This document shows positions 1-7,703 of a stretch of DNA of 25,835 bases, piece by piece (within the stretch, counting starts at the first letter, position 1; every line of letters begins with the position of its first letter). The DNA comes from Chitinophagaceae bacterium (GTDB taxonomy: Bacteria > Bacteroidota > Bacteroidia > Chitinophagales > Chitinophagaceae), in contig JAGKWS010000106.1 in NCBI GenBank assembly GCA_021151685.1, forward strand, positions 1-25,835, written 5' to 3'. A model generated the notes under the pieces. The model worked only from the letters and a program-made list of their open reading frames with translations. It had not been told where the DNA came from and made no database searches. The position numbers and the translations under genes were made by a program.

Positions 1-38
1 TTACAATAAAAGCCACCCATGGGTGGCTTTTATTGTAA
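1..38. terminator. Perfect palindromic bidirectional terminator
   Basis: Bases 1-18 are exactly complementary to 21-38, and the central AT is self-complementary, so all 38 bases form one perfect palindrome. The GC-rich core (GCCACCC/GGGTGGC) is flanked by A-rich and T-rich ends, the shape of an intrinsic terminator that works in both directions. It lies 19 bases past the stop of the response regulator on the minus strand. Whatever lies to the left of the window may share it. Confidence 0.8.
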
Positions 39-57
39 GTAGTATAGTTTATATCGG

Positions 58-1221
58 TCAGGAAACAATGATGTACGATTCTACATCTTTTTTGGTGATA
101 GTTTTATCAGATAGAATAACGAGACGCTCTACAACATTGCGTAGCTCACGAATGTTACCTGTCCAGTTATGCTGTGTTAATGCTACAATGGCCTCTTCTT
201 CTATGTTTTTCAATGGTTGTTTGTATTCATCACATATATCCTTCAGAAAGTGCGCTATCAAAGCAGGTATATCTTCTCTCCTTGCGTTGAGTGATGGTAC
301 TTGAATCAGTATTACGCCCAGTCGATGATACAGATCGAGCCTGAATTTTTTAGCTTCCACTTCTTCCATCAGGTTTTTATTGGTAGCTGCCAGTACACGC
401 ACATCTACTTTTATCTCTTTTTCGCCACCTACGCGCGTTATTTTTCCTTCCTGCAATGCACGCAGCATCTTTGCTTGCGCATCCAGATGCATGTCGCCAA
501 TTTCGTCCAGAAACAGTGTACCACCATTTGCCTGTTCAAACTTACCTATTCGTTGTTTTATGGCCGATGTGAATGAACCTTTCTCGTGGCCAAACAATTC
601 ACTTTCTATGAGTTCAGATGGTATGGCTGCACAGTTTACTTCTATCATAGGGCCAGCTGCGCGGTTGCTTAGTTCGTGTATTCGTCTTGCTACCAGTTCT
701 TTACCTACTCCGTTTTGCCCGGTTATCAATACGCGTGCATCTGTAGGTGCTACTTTCGCAATGGTTTCGTGTATACGTTTCATGCCTTCGCTTTCACCTA
801 TCATCTCGTACCCGCGCGATATGCGTTTGCGCAATTGTTTTGTTTCGGCAACCAGTACTTTTTTATCCATAGCATTTCTGATGGTTATCAGAAGCCGGTT
901 TAGGTCTGGTGGTTTAGATATGTAGTCGTATGCTCCTTTCTTTACGGCATCTACTGCTGTTTCTATATTGCCATGTCCCGAAATTACGATAAATGGTATG
1001 TCGGGTTTTTCCTGTTGTGCTATTTGCAACACCTCCAGTCCATCCATTTTGGGCATCTTTATATCGCATAGTATACAATCATAATTGCTCTCTCGTATTT
1101 TTTTAATGCCTTCTGCTCCATCGGCGGCTTCGTCAACGGTAAATCCTTCAAACGAAAGTATTTCGCCCAGTACCTTCCTGATAGATTTTTCGTCGTCAAT
1201 CACTAAAATGTTTTGTGCCAT
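58..1221 (-). CDS. NtrC-family sigma-54 activator-type response regulator, no HTH
   Basis: The 387-residue protein has an N-terminal receiver domain (residues about 4-115) with acidic pocket D9/D10 and phosphoacceptor D53 in CDIKMPKMDG. A sigma-54-interaction AAA+ domain follows (about 140-370), with a Walker A of the form GQNGVGKE, a Walker B (GGTLFLDEIGDM) and the arginine-rich sensor region. The loop that contacts sigma-54, canonically GAFTGA, reads GSFTSA here. The protein stops right after the AAA+ lid (ending VESYIIVS), so the Fis-type helix-turn-helix that binds enhancer DNA in NtrC is absent. Family knowledge says such proteins remodel sigma-54 RNA polymerase after phosphorylation; without an HTH it would have to act from solution or through a partner, as FlgR of Helicobacter does. 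No kinase gene is adjacent; the next gene upstream is divergent. The ATG at 1221 directly precedes the receiver fold. Confidence 0.93.
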   Translation of the reverse strand: MAQNILVIDDEKSIRKVLGEILSFEGFTVDEAADGAEGIKKIRESNYDCILCDIKMPKMDGLEVLQIAQQEKPDIPFIVISGHGNIETAVDAVKKGAYDYISKPPDLNRLLITIRNAMDKKVLVAETKQLRKRISRGYEMIGESEGMKRIHETIAKVAPTDARVLITGQNGVGKELVARRIHELSNRAAGPMIEVNCAAIPSELIESELFGHEKGSFTSAIKQRIGKFEQANGGTLFLDEIGDMHLDAQAKMLRALQEGKITRVGGEKEIKVDVRVLAATNKNLMEEVEAKKFRLDLYHRLGVILIQVPSLNARREDIPALIAHFLKDICDEYKQPLKNIEEEAIVALTQHNWTGNIRELRNVVERLVILSDKTITKKDVESYIIVS

Positions 1222-1581
1222 ATAATGCTTGGTCTCTCTTCTTTTAATTTAAGGTAGGATAATTGTTTCAAATATTCCGAATGCTGCAATTTATGTAAAA
1301 TCAATCGTACCACGGTATCCATAGTGTAGTTGGTTGGTAACAACTAAGCTAATGCATTATTAATCACCACGGTTCAATTTTACATTGTAAAACATACGCC
1401 AAACGTGTGCTGGTATGCGTTTCAGCGATTGGTGTAGTAACAGCAAATATGATAACATTACTCATGCAGGTATTAAAAAAGAACCATAACTTTACTAACG
1501 AAAGCTTAAAAAGTGTAGTCTATTTAAGAGATGAATGCACAACTGCGTGACACAGTTGAAAAAAGATGATTTTTGAAGCAC
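1222..1581. other. Divergent intergenic region, response regulator / surface protein
   Basis: These 360 bases separate two divergently transcribed genes and should hold both promoters. I see no ORF, RNA gene or strong hairpin. At 1568-1575 the plus strand reads GATTTTTG, one base off the Bacteroidota -7 consensus TAnnTTTG, six bases before the ATG at 1582. No sigma-54 -24/-12 element (GG-N10-GC) stood out on reading. Confidence 0.4.
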
Positions 1582-4542
1582 ATGAAAAAGACATTTTTAC
1601 ATTACGCCTTTGCCGTATTGCTATTATTCTGTGGTGTTATCAAATCGGTAGCACAGGTTACAGTTACCAGTAGCGATTCTTTGAGCTGTACCGTTACCTG
1701 CACTACCCTTACCGCCACTGTAGTAGGTGATGTACCTACAGCGTCTGGTATTGCTATAGACGACCGCTATTCACCAGTTCTACCTATTGGTTTTACATTC
1801 AACTATTATGGAACACCGCATACCCAGTTAGTTATCGGCCCAAATGGTACCCTTTGTTTCGATTTATCGCTGGCGGGTGCTTACGATCCATGGCCTATTA
1901 CTGCTGTGCTATTGGGCAACGCCAGTAAGTACAATAATATTTGTGGCCCATGGTGCGACATTGACATATCTATAGCCGGCGGTGGTACCATTACTTATTC
2001 ACTTACAGGTTCTGCGCCTTTCCGTAGATATATAGTTACTTTCTGTAATGATGCTATGTACTCGTGTACTACGCAACGTACCAGTATGCAGATGATACTA
2101 TATGAAACTACCAATGTTATTGAAACACACATTGCTACCAAACCTGTTTGTTCTACCTGGAATGGTGGCTATGCTATTATCGGCGTACAAAATGCAACTG
2201 GTACAGCCGCTACAGTAGCCCCCGGCCGCGATTTTCCTTCTGTATATACATGTTTAAATGAAGCTTGGCGTTTTACGCCAAGTACCGATATGTCTTCGTA
2301 TGCTGTATCGTCTATACCATATGCACCAGTACCATATTCTACATCGCCGGTGTATTGGTACAATGTTACCACTGGTGCTTATTTGGGTACAGGTGCCACA
2401 ATGACGGTTTGCCCTACCACCACCACCACATACAAAGCAGGTGCTCTTGGTTGTGCCGATACCTCATTTGGCTACTACACCGTTACACCTGCACCATCAT
2501 TTACCATTTCCCTTACCCCAACAAACCCTACAAAATGCGAGAGTTGCGATGGGTCTATTCTGATTAGTGGTTTGTTGCCCAATTTGCCCGATACTATTAA
2601 CTACGAATTGGGTGGTGTAGCACAGCCTACAATTATTGGTGTAGCATCTCCAACAGGTACACATCTCATTTCGGGTTTGTGTGCAGGTACTTATGGCAAT
2701 TTTGTAGCAAGGCAGGGCTTGTGTGCATCGGCGCCTGCGGGTCCTGTCACGCTTACCAATCCTACAATAGCTATCAGTAGCGTCACACAGGTAGACCCAT
2801 CAATCTGTGGTGCCTGCGATGGGCAGCTTACTATTCGTGGCTTGTACCCAAGTCATACATTTACCATCAACTATACACTGAATGGGGTAGCGCAACCGCC
2901 ATTTACCGGCACTACCGATGCTGCCGGCAACATTACCCTAGTAGGGTTGTGCGAGGGCGTGTATGCCAATATTACTGCCCGTTATGGCGTTACCTGTATT
3001 ACACCAGCCGTTGGGCCATACACTTTGGCTGGTCCGCCGCCTCCACCAGCATACATCACTACCATTGTGCAGCCAACAGAGTGTGGTTTTTGCAATGGTT
3101 CCATCACCATACGTGCAGTTGCTCCCTACACATCCGATACCGTTCGTTATTCGTTTAACGGAGTACCACAAACGCCTTTTGTAACAGTAGCAGGTGCCGA
3201 CAGTACTATTTATCTGCCAGGTCTTTGCGAGGGTTTCTATTCGGGTTTCTCTGTCAAAATTGGTAACTGTGTAACGAATGTGATAGGTACAGCAACATTA
3301 GCCGGTCCGCCAATTACAGCCATGTTCGATACTACGTTCCGTTACGGTTGCTCTGGCGATACGGTATTTTTCCACAATCATTCTACATCTGCGGGGCCGC
3401 TATATTATGTGTGGCAATTTGGCGATGGTTCTTCCGATACCAGTGCCAATCCGTGGCATGTTTACGGCCCTGGCACCTACACGGTAACATTGTTTGCTAC
3501 CAACCACCGTTGTATAGACAGTACCAAGCTCACATTTACACTGGGTCATCCGCTTAAGGCCGTCTTTGCACCAGATCCCGCTTTGGCCTGCCAGAATCAG
3601 CCGGTTAATTTCCTCAATACATCTATAGGGGCTACAAAGCATCTGTGGCAGTTTGGCGATGGTAAATTTGATACTGCTGCCAATCCGGTTAACAACTACA
3701 AGAACTCTGGCAGCTACAAGGTGATGTTGGTAGAGTCGAACTTCATACCATGTTATGATACTGCATACGCTACAGTTCAGATAGATACACAAAGTGGTAT
3801 TCAACTACGACTTACCGATACAGTATGGTGTGCAGGTACCTACGTCACATTCACAGGCCTCTATGCCGATCTTGGTAACACTGGCGTAACGTGGGATTTT
3901 GGAGATGGAGAAATCACTAAAAATGTGAATCCTATCTACCATTCGTTTAACGGAACGGGAGACTTCATCGTTACAGTAAATGCACATTACCGCGCATGTA
4001 CCGATGTATCTACCACCCGCAAAGTAACCGTGGTGCCACGCCCTACGGTAGATGTAGGTCGCGATACATCTATTTGTAAAGGCAGTCAGGCTCTTACGCT
4101 AACAGATGCCGGTAATGCTGGCAATGCTGCTGCTACATGGCTATGGAATACCGGCGAGCGTACACGTTCCATCAATGTTACATCACCGGGTTTCTATTAT
4201 GTGAAAGTAAGCGTAAACAATTGTGAAGCTACAGACTCTGTAACAGTAGCCAACGACTGTTATGTAGATATACCCAACGTATTTACACCCAATGGCGATG
4301 GTGTAAACGATTACTTCTTCCCTCGTCAGTTATTGGCAAAAGGACTAACCAGCTTCAAGCTGAATGTTTACAATCGTTGGGGGCAGCAGGTGTTCGAATC
4401 GCGTACGCTTGAAGGCTCTGGCTGGGATGGTAAACTGAATGGTATAGCACAGCCCGAGGGCGTGTATGTATACATCATAGATGTTACCTTCCGCGATGGG
4501 CAAAAGGAATACCATAAAGGCAACGTAACACTGATGCGATAG
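1582..4542 (+). CDS. T9SS type B cargo: SprB-repeat/PKD surface protein with gliding-motility C-terminal domain
   Basis: This is a 986-residue exported protein with a clear signal peptide (MKKTFLHYAFAVLLLFCG..., cleavage near SVAQ). Residues about 25-300 form an all-beta, cysteine-containing region with no family I can name. Three SprB-like repeats follow (about 307-395, 396-490, 491-575), then three PKD domains (about 576-652, 656-736, 738-820) with the hallmarks WQFGDG, WQFGDG and WDFGDG. Residues about 893-986 are the gliding-motility-associated C-terminal (CHU_C-type) domain, with VFTPNGDGVND and NRWGQQVFES, which targets cargo to the type IX secretion system. A TTG codon at 1573 would add three residues, but the ATG at 1582 puts the lysines and hydrophobic core in normal signal-peptide register. 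A role as adhesin or extracellular matrix protein is inferred from architecture; no catalytic domain is visible. It has its own terminator. Confidence 0.9.
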   Translation: MKKTFLHYAFAVLLLFCGVIKSVAQVTVTSSDSLSCTVTCTTLTATVVGDVPTASGIAIDDRYSPVLPIGFTFNYYGTPHTQLVIGPNGTLCFDLSLAGAYDPWPITAVLLGNASKYNNICGPWCDIDISIAGGGTITYSLTGSAPFRRYIVTFCNDAMYSCTTQRTSMQMILYETTNVIETHIATKPVCSTWNGGYAIIGVQNATGTAATVAPGRDFPSVYTCLNEAWRFTPSTDMSSYAVSSIPYAPVPYSTSPVYWYNVTTGAYLGTGATMTVCPTTTTTYKAGALGCADTSFGYYTVTPAPSFTISLTPTNPTKCESCDGSILISGLLPNLPDTINYELGGVAQPTIIGVASPTGTHLISGLCAGTYGNFVARQGLCASAPAGPVTLTNPTIAISSVTQVDPSICGACDGQLTIRGLYPSHTFTINYTLNGVAQPPFTGTTDAAGNITLVGLCEGVYANITARYGVTCITPAVGPYTLAGPPPPPAYITTIVQPTECGFCNGSITIRAVAPYTSDTVRYSFNGVPQTPFVTVAGADSTIYLPGLCEGFYSGFSVKIGNCVTNVIGTATLAGPPITAMFDTTFRYGCSGDTVFFHNHSTSAGPLYYVWQFGDGSSDTSANPWHVYGPGTYTVTLFATNHRCIDSTKLTFTLGHPLKAVFAPDPALACQNQPVNFLNTSIGATKHLWQFGDGKFDTAANPVNNYKNSGSYKVMLVESNFIPCYDTAYATVQIDTQSGIQLRLTDTVWCAGTYVTFTGLYADLGNTGVTWDFGDGEITKNVNPIYHSFNGTGDFIVTVNAHYRACTDVSTTRKVTVVPRPTVDVGRDTSICKGSQALTLTDAGNAGNAAATWLWNTGERTRSINVTSPGFYYVKVSVNNCEATDSVTVANDCYVDIPNVFTPNGDGVNDYFFPRQLLAKGLTSFKLNVYNRWGQQVFESRTLEGSGWDGKLNGIAQPEGVYVYIIDVTFRDGQKEYHKGNVTLMR
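2500..3310 (+). repeat. Three tandem SprB-like repeats within the surface protein
   Basis: Three diverged repeats of about 85-95 codons lie end to end. Each opens with a double-cysteine motif (CESCDG, CGACDG, CGFCNG), has a YxxxGVxQ-type strand in the middle (YELGGVAQ, YTLNGVAQ, YSFNGVPQ), then GLCxGxY (GLCAGTY, GLCEGVY, GLCEGFY), and closes with a TL(T/A)(N/G)P-like turn. The conserved cysteines suggest disulfides in each unit. The copies are diverged at DNA level, so this is an old protein-domain duplication, not a recent DNA repeat. Confidence 0.75.
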
Positions 4543-4567
4543 TATAAAGAAAACACACAAGGAGTGG

Positions 4568-4599
4568 GCGGGCATACTTTGAGGAGTATGCCCGCTTTT
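4568..4599 (+). terminator. Intrinsic terminator after the surface protein gene
   Basis: An 11-bp perfect stem pairs 4568-4578 with 4585-4595 (GCGGGCATACT/AGTATGCCCGC) around a six-base loop and is followed by TTTT. It starts 25 bases past the stop codon of the surface protein. Confidence 0.9.
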
Positions 4600-4747
4600 A
4601 TTGATGCAAAAGGCACAAAAGATACTGGCGATCTGACGATGTCAGAAAAAAAATTAGATTTTTTTCAGTTTTCCCAACTTTTGGCACGATGTGTGCGTCT
4701 TATTGTAAGGTTGGGTTAAAGTATTGATAAAGCCTTCTTAAATAAAA

Positions 4748-4775
4748 TTTGGCAGACTGAAATATTTTAACTTTT
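4748..4775 (+). promoter_or_regulatory. Possible Bacteroidota-type promoter for the sigma factor gene
   Basis: TTTG at 4748-4751 is followed 16 bases later by TAACTTTT (4768-4775), a 7/8 match to the -7 consensus TAnnTTTG. The spacer is shorter than the roughly 19 bases usually quoted for these promoters. It would give a leader of about 110 bases before the ATG at 4890. The rest of 4600-4889 is AT-rich with no other recognisable element. Confidence 0.3.
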
Positions 4776-4889
4776 TTGCACCATATTCTTTTATAAAAAC
4801 TGTCTTTTATAGCATAAACTTCTACGTTTCTCAAACAAAATTATGGCCGATGACGTGATCATTACATTACGTTAAAACCAGTAGAAGTT

Positions 4890-5468
4890 ATGCAGTTTAC
4901 CACTTTCTCAGACGCTGAGCTTGTACTTGCTTATCAGCAAGGAAACGAAAAAGCCCTTTCAGTACTTATAAACCGTCATAAAGACAAGGTTTACACGACG
5001 CTCTATATGCTTGTTAAAGACAAGTATTTGGCCGAAGACCTGTTTCAGGACACTTTCCTGAAAATTGTAAAAACCATCAAAGAAGGCCGTTACGACGAGC
5101 AGGGTAAATTTGTACAATGGGCTGTGCGGGTAGCCCGCAACCTGTGTATGGACTACTTCAGGCGTGTGCGTATACAAGCACCTATTACCCTGCCCGATGG
5201 TACCGATATTTCGGCCATATTTGGCCAAAGCGATATGGTGGCCGATGCTATAGAACGCCGCCAAACACACGATAGTGTGCGCAAGCTGGTAGAATCTTTG
5301 CCGTACGAACAGCGCGAGGTAGTAGTATTGCGTATATATGCCGATCTCAGTTTCAAAGAAATATCAGACCTTACCGGGGTCAGCATCAATACCGCACTGG
5401 GCCGTATGCGCTATGCACTCATCAACCTGCGTAAGCTTATCTCTGACAAACAGATGGTTTTGCGTTAG
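4890..5468 (+). CDS. ECF-type RNA polymerase sigma factor
   Basis: The 192-residue protein has the two-domain layout of extracytoplasmic-function sigma factors. Region 2 spans about residues 10-92, with DKYLAEDLFQDTFLKI and the -10-recognition stretch WAVRVARNLCMDYFRR. Region 4 spans about 128-185, with LPYEQREVVVLRIYADLSFKEI and the HTH DLTGVSINTALGRMRYAL. The linker (ITLPDGTDISAIFGQ) is short, as in the family. No anti-sigma factor gene is adjacent; the next gene starts 22 bases downstream and is rsmE. This resembles stand-alone Bacteroidota sigma-24-like factors more than SusC/SusD-linked FecI types, so its regulon cannot be read from context. Confidence 0.93.
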   Translation: MQFTTFSDAELVLAYQQGNEKALSVLINRHKDKVYTTLYMLVKDKYLAEDLFQDTFLKIVKTIKEGRYDEQGKFVQWAVRVARNLCMDYFRRVRIQAPITLPDGTDISAIFGQSDMVADAIERRQTHDSVRKLVESLPYEQREVVVLRIYADLSFKEISDLTGVSINTALGRMRYALINLRKLISDKQMVLR

Positions 5469-5478
5469 CATATTTCAT

Positions 5479-5486
5479 TATTTTTG
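5479..5486 (+). promoter_or_regulatory. -7 box (TATTTTTG) directly before rsmE
   Basis: This is a perfect match to the Bacteroidota -7 consensus TAnnTTTG, ending four bases before the ATG at 5491. TTTTG at 5458-5462 could serve as a -33 element with a short spacer. Transcription from here would start at or beside the start codon, giving rsmE its own near-leaderless transcript in addition to read-through from the sigma factor gene. Confidence 0.5.
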
Positions 5487-5490
5487 TGGG

Positions 5491-6207
5491 ATGGCTGATA
5501 TGCACCGTTTTTTTCACCCCGGCGCCCTGAATGCGCAAAGCACTGTCTCACTTGGTGCCGATACTTCCAAACATGTGTGGCAGGTATTGCGTATGGACGA
5601 GGGTGATGTGCTGCAACTAACCGATGGTGCAGGCACCGTAGCCACCGGCATCATTCAGTTTGCCGACAGGCACAAGGTAAATGTGAAGATTACCAATGCC
5701 TCTTTCGAACCCCGAAATGGGGGTAAGTTACACTTATGTATTGCCTTCACCCGCAACAATAGTCGCAACGAATGGTTGTTGGAAAAGGCAACCGAACTGG
5801 GTGTGGCAGCCATTATTCCGGTAAGTTCAGACCGCTTTCATAAAGCACATATACGGGTAGACCGTTGGGAGAAAATACTACAGTCGGCCATACTGCAATC
5901 GCAACAGGCATATCTACCATCCTTGTCGCCCATGATGTCTGTAAAAGATGCATTGGCGGCCATTGCGGGTATACCGCAGCGGTATATAGCCCACTGCATA
6001 GAAGACCAGCCCCGCACCTCATTTGCCAGCCTGTTGCAGGTGGCTACAGATGCAGCAGTTTTCATAGGCCCCGAGGGCGACTTTACGCCCGATGAAGTAA
6101 ATTTGTGTATAGCGGCAGGTTGCACGCCCGTATCGCTGGGCAGGCAGCGGCTGCGTACCGAGACTGCGGCCATCACGGTAGCTGCTCATTTCAATCTTGT
6201 GTCCTGA
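5491..6207 (+). CDS. rsmE: 16S rRNA m3U1498 methyltransferase RsmE
   Basis: The protein of about 238 residues matches RsmE, the SPOUT-class SAM-dependent enzyme that methylates N3 of U1498 in 16S rRNA. The N-terminal PUA-like part starts MADMHRFFHPGAL and includes HVWQVLRMDEGD. The SPOUT part has FTRNNSRNEWLLEKATELGV, the substrate-pocket stretch SSDRFHK, and the knot signatures IGPEGDFTPDE and LGRQRLRTETAA. The open frame reaches back to 5338, overlapping the sigma factor gene, but those codons are the sigma gene in another frame. The family fold begins at MHRFF, so ATG 5491 or ATG 5500 is the start. I prefer 5491 for its spacing from the -7 box. The stop overlaps the next start (TGATG), implying translational coupling. 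Confidence 0.93.
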   Translation: MADMHRFFHPGALNAQSTVSLGADTSKHVWQVLRMDEGDVLQLTDGAGTVATGIIQFADRHKVNVKITNASFEPRNGGKLHLCIAFTRNNSRNEWLLEKATELGVAAIIPVSSDRFHKAHIRVDRWEKILQSAILQSQQAYLPSLSPMMSVKDALAAIAGIPQRYIAHCIEDQPRTSFASLLQVATDAAVFIGPEGDFTPDEVNLCIAAGCTPVSLGRQRLRTETAAITVAAHFNLVS

Positions 6208-6899
6208 TGAAGTTGTCAAAAAAGATTATACTATCTCTGTTTATTGGTGCAACGGTTTTGTCGGCTTCGGCACAGTCTCCACAGCTGGGCCTGCTGGTAT
6301 ATGGTGGCGGTGGCGACTGGTATGCCAACCCCACATCGCTGCGCAACCTTGCCACGTTTTGCAACGAGCAGCTACATACCCGCATAGATACCCGCGAGGC
6401 ACATGTGGAGGCGGGCAGCCCCGAAATATTCAACTATCCGTTTGTACACGTTACCGGCCATGGACGCTGGGTGGTAAACGATGCCGAGGCCCGCAACATG
6501 CGCAAGTATCTGGAGGGTGGCGGTTTTCTGCATATAGACGATAACTATGGTATGGACCCATACGTGCGCCCCGTGCTCAAAAAAATATTCCCCGAGCTGG
6601 AACTGGTAGAGGTGCCCTTCTCGCATCCTGTATACCACCAGAAATTCAATTTTGCCAACGGCCTGCCCAAGGTGCATGAGCACGACGAAAAGCCGCCCAA
6701 AGGCTATGGGCTAATATATAAGGGCAGATTGGTGTGTTTTTACAGTGTGGAGACCGACCTTGGTGATGGCTGGGAAGACCCCGATGTGCATCAGGATGCA
6801 CCCGAAAAGCGGCAGGCAGCCCTGCAAATGGGTGCCAACCTTGTACAGTATGCCTTTACCGACAATAGCCACGATAGCAAGCCGGTGAAGGTGCAATAG
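6207..6899 (+). CDS. DUF4159 family exported protein
   Basis: This is a 230-residue protein with a signal peptide (MKLSKKIILSLFIGATVLSASAQ). The mature part has the DUF4159 signature: LVYGGGGDWYANPTSL near the start, then PFVHVTGHGRW, the glycine-rich turn YLEGGGFLHIDDNYG and the late VETDLGDGWEDPD. The family is related in fold to class I glutamine-amidotransferase-like domains, and its biochemical role is not established. Many members have membrane anchors and occur near MoxR/vWA-type genes, but here the partner is rsmE, with which it shares a TGATG overlap. The frame extends back to 6105 inside rsmE, but the ATG at 6207 opens the signal peptide and fits the coupling. The gene ends in a convergent arrangement with the DUF4783 gene. 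Confidence 0.88.
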   Translation: MKLSKKIILSLFIGATVLSASAQSPQLGLLVYGGGGDWYANPTSLRNLATFCNEQLHTRIDTREAHVEAGSPEIFNYPFVHVTGHGRWVVNDAEARNMRKYLEGGGFLHIDDNYGMDPYVRPVLKKIFPELELVEVPFSHPVYHQKFNFANGLPKVHEHDEKPPKGYGLIYKGRLVCFYSVETDLGDGWEDPDVHQDAPEKRQAALQMGANLVQYAFTDNSHDSKPVKVQ

Positions 6900-6931
6900 T
6901 GGCAACAAATTCATTTCTCTTAATTGAAAGC

Positions 6932-6959
6932 AAAAAAATACCTCCCAAATAGGGAGGTA
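6932..6959 (-). terminator. Intrinsic terminator of the DUF4783 gene
   Basis: An 8-bp stem pairs 6939-6946 (TACCTCCC) with 6952-6959 (GGGAGGTA) around a five-base loop. The seven A residues at 6932-6938 become a U-tract on the minus strand, so it is oriented for the minus-strand gene ending at 6988. It may also stop plus-strand transcripts from the DUF4159 gene, with a poorer tail. Confidence 0.85.
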
Positions 6960-6987
6960 AAAATATTATTAGCCAGAGTTAAACCTT

Positions 6988-7383
6988 CTATTCTTTGTTC
7001 AGTCTTATTTCCTGAAGATAAAAATTAGTGTCCTTCAGTTTCATCAGAATGTACACATTGTACTTGGTGCCGCTGGGGGTAAGAATACTGCCTATTATGA
7101 ATTTAGAAGACGCATTGGGCGATCCGTTGTCCATTATCAGAAAGTCCTTCGGGATGTTTCTGTCAAAAAAGTCTTTCAGAACAATTTCAGCCTGATTGCG
7201 ACTGTAAATGGTTTGATTGTTATTGATAGTTACAGGCACTATGTTGTCGAAGTACTTCGACAAATCTTCAATACGGTTGTTCTTGATGGCATTCACAACA
7301 TCCTCCATAGGGGGATGGTTGGTTTGCGCAACAGCCGTAAAAAGAAACAATGTATAACTAACTAATAATAACAGCTTTTTCAT
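6988..7383 (-). CDS. DUF4783 family exported protein
   Basis: A small 131-residue protein with a signal peptide (MKKLLLLVSYTLFLFTAVAQ). The remaining 110 or so residues have the layout of the DUF4783 family of Bacteroidota: an initial helix (VVNAIKNNRIEDLSKYF), VPVTINN, a second helix (AEIVLKDFF) and a final strand pair (YNVYILMKL and FYLQEIRL). The order resembles NTF2-like/SnoaL folds, which is an inference. The function is unknown. It has its own terminator and no close co-directional partner: the next minus-strand gene upstream ends about 320 bases away behind its own hairpin. Confidence 0.85.
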   Translation of the reverse strand: MKKLLLLVSYTLFLFTAVAQTNHPPMEDVVNAIKNNRIEDLSKYFDNIVPVTINNNQTIYSRNQAEIVLKDFFDRNIPKDFLIMDNGSPNASSKFIIGSILTPSGTKYNVYILMKLKDTNFYLQEIRLNKE

Positions 7384-7573
7384 ACTAACAATTTCAAGCC
7401 CACTACTTCAGAATGCCTCCGATTACTTACAGCAAAAATGAAGCCAAATTCCTCAAAAAAGTTAAAAACCTTATAAAATATCCGAATTTTCCAGTAAACA
7501 GTGTTGTTTACTGTAGAATCAGCTTTCAAATATACACAAAACTGCATCACTGCCAACTTTTGTGCAAAAAATG
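7384..7573. other. AT-rich region upstream of the DUF4783 gene
   Basis: These 190 bases are the first part of a 320-base gap (7384-7703) and presumably hold the minus-strand promoter of the DUF4783 gene. A 70-codon minus-strand frame crosses it (7380-7592), but its sequence is low in protein character and overlaps the neighbouring start codon, so I do not call it. No perfect TAnnTTTG box was found close to the start. Confidence 0.35.
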
Positions 7574-7619
7574 AAAAACAACATAACACCAACCAACTTT
7601 TAGGTATTATGTTGTTTTT
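7574..7619. terminator. Long hairpin, probable bidirectional terminator
   Basis: Bases 7574-7590 pair with 7603-7619 (16 of 17 positions) around a 12-base loop; the arms contain ACAACATAA/TTATGTTGT. T-runs follow on both strands: TTTTT on the plus strand and a T-rich stretch on the minus strand. It lies downstream of the 64-codon ORF on the minus strand, so it most likely terminates that transcript. Confidence 0.7.
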
Positions 7620-7631
7620 ACCGGGAAGTTA

Positions 7632-7656
7632 CATCTGCTACCCATTGTAGCAGATG
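7632..7656. repeat. Perfect 10-bp hairpin next to the terminator
   Basis: CATCTGCTAC (7632-7641) pairs perfectly with GTAGCAGATG (7647-7656) across the five-base loop CCATT. It has no T-tail, so it is not itself an intrinsic terminator. It would form in the 3' untranslated region of the 64-codon ORF on the minus strand, or stand as an independent structured RNA element. Confidence 0.65.
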
Positions 7657-7703
7657 CATACAGGGGCCGCCTGCTCTTGTAAAACAAACCCCGGCCGTCC
7701 TTA

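Noticed and set aside
1573..1581. TTG start adding three residues to the surface protein
   Set aside because: The ATG at 1582 gives a standard signal peptide, and the TTG overlaps a possible -7 box.
5338..5490. Extended upstream start for rsmE overlapping the sigma factor gene
   Set aside because: These codons are the sigma factor region 4 read in another frame; the RsmE fold begins at MHRFF, and a promoter box precedes the ATG at 5491.
7380..7592. A 70-codon minus-strand frame upstream of the DUF4783 gene
   Set aside because: It overlaps the DUF4783 start and a terminator-like hairpin and has no recognisable features.
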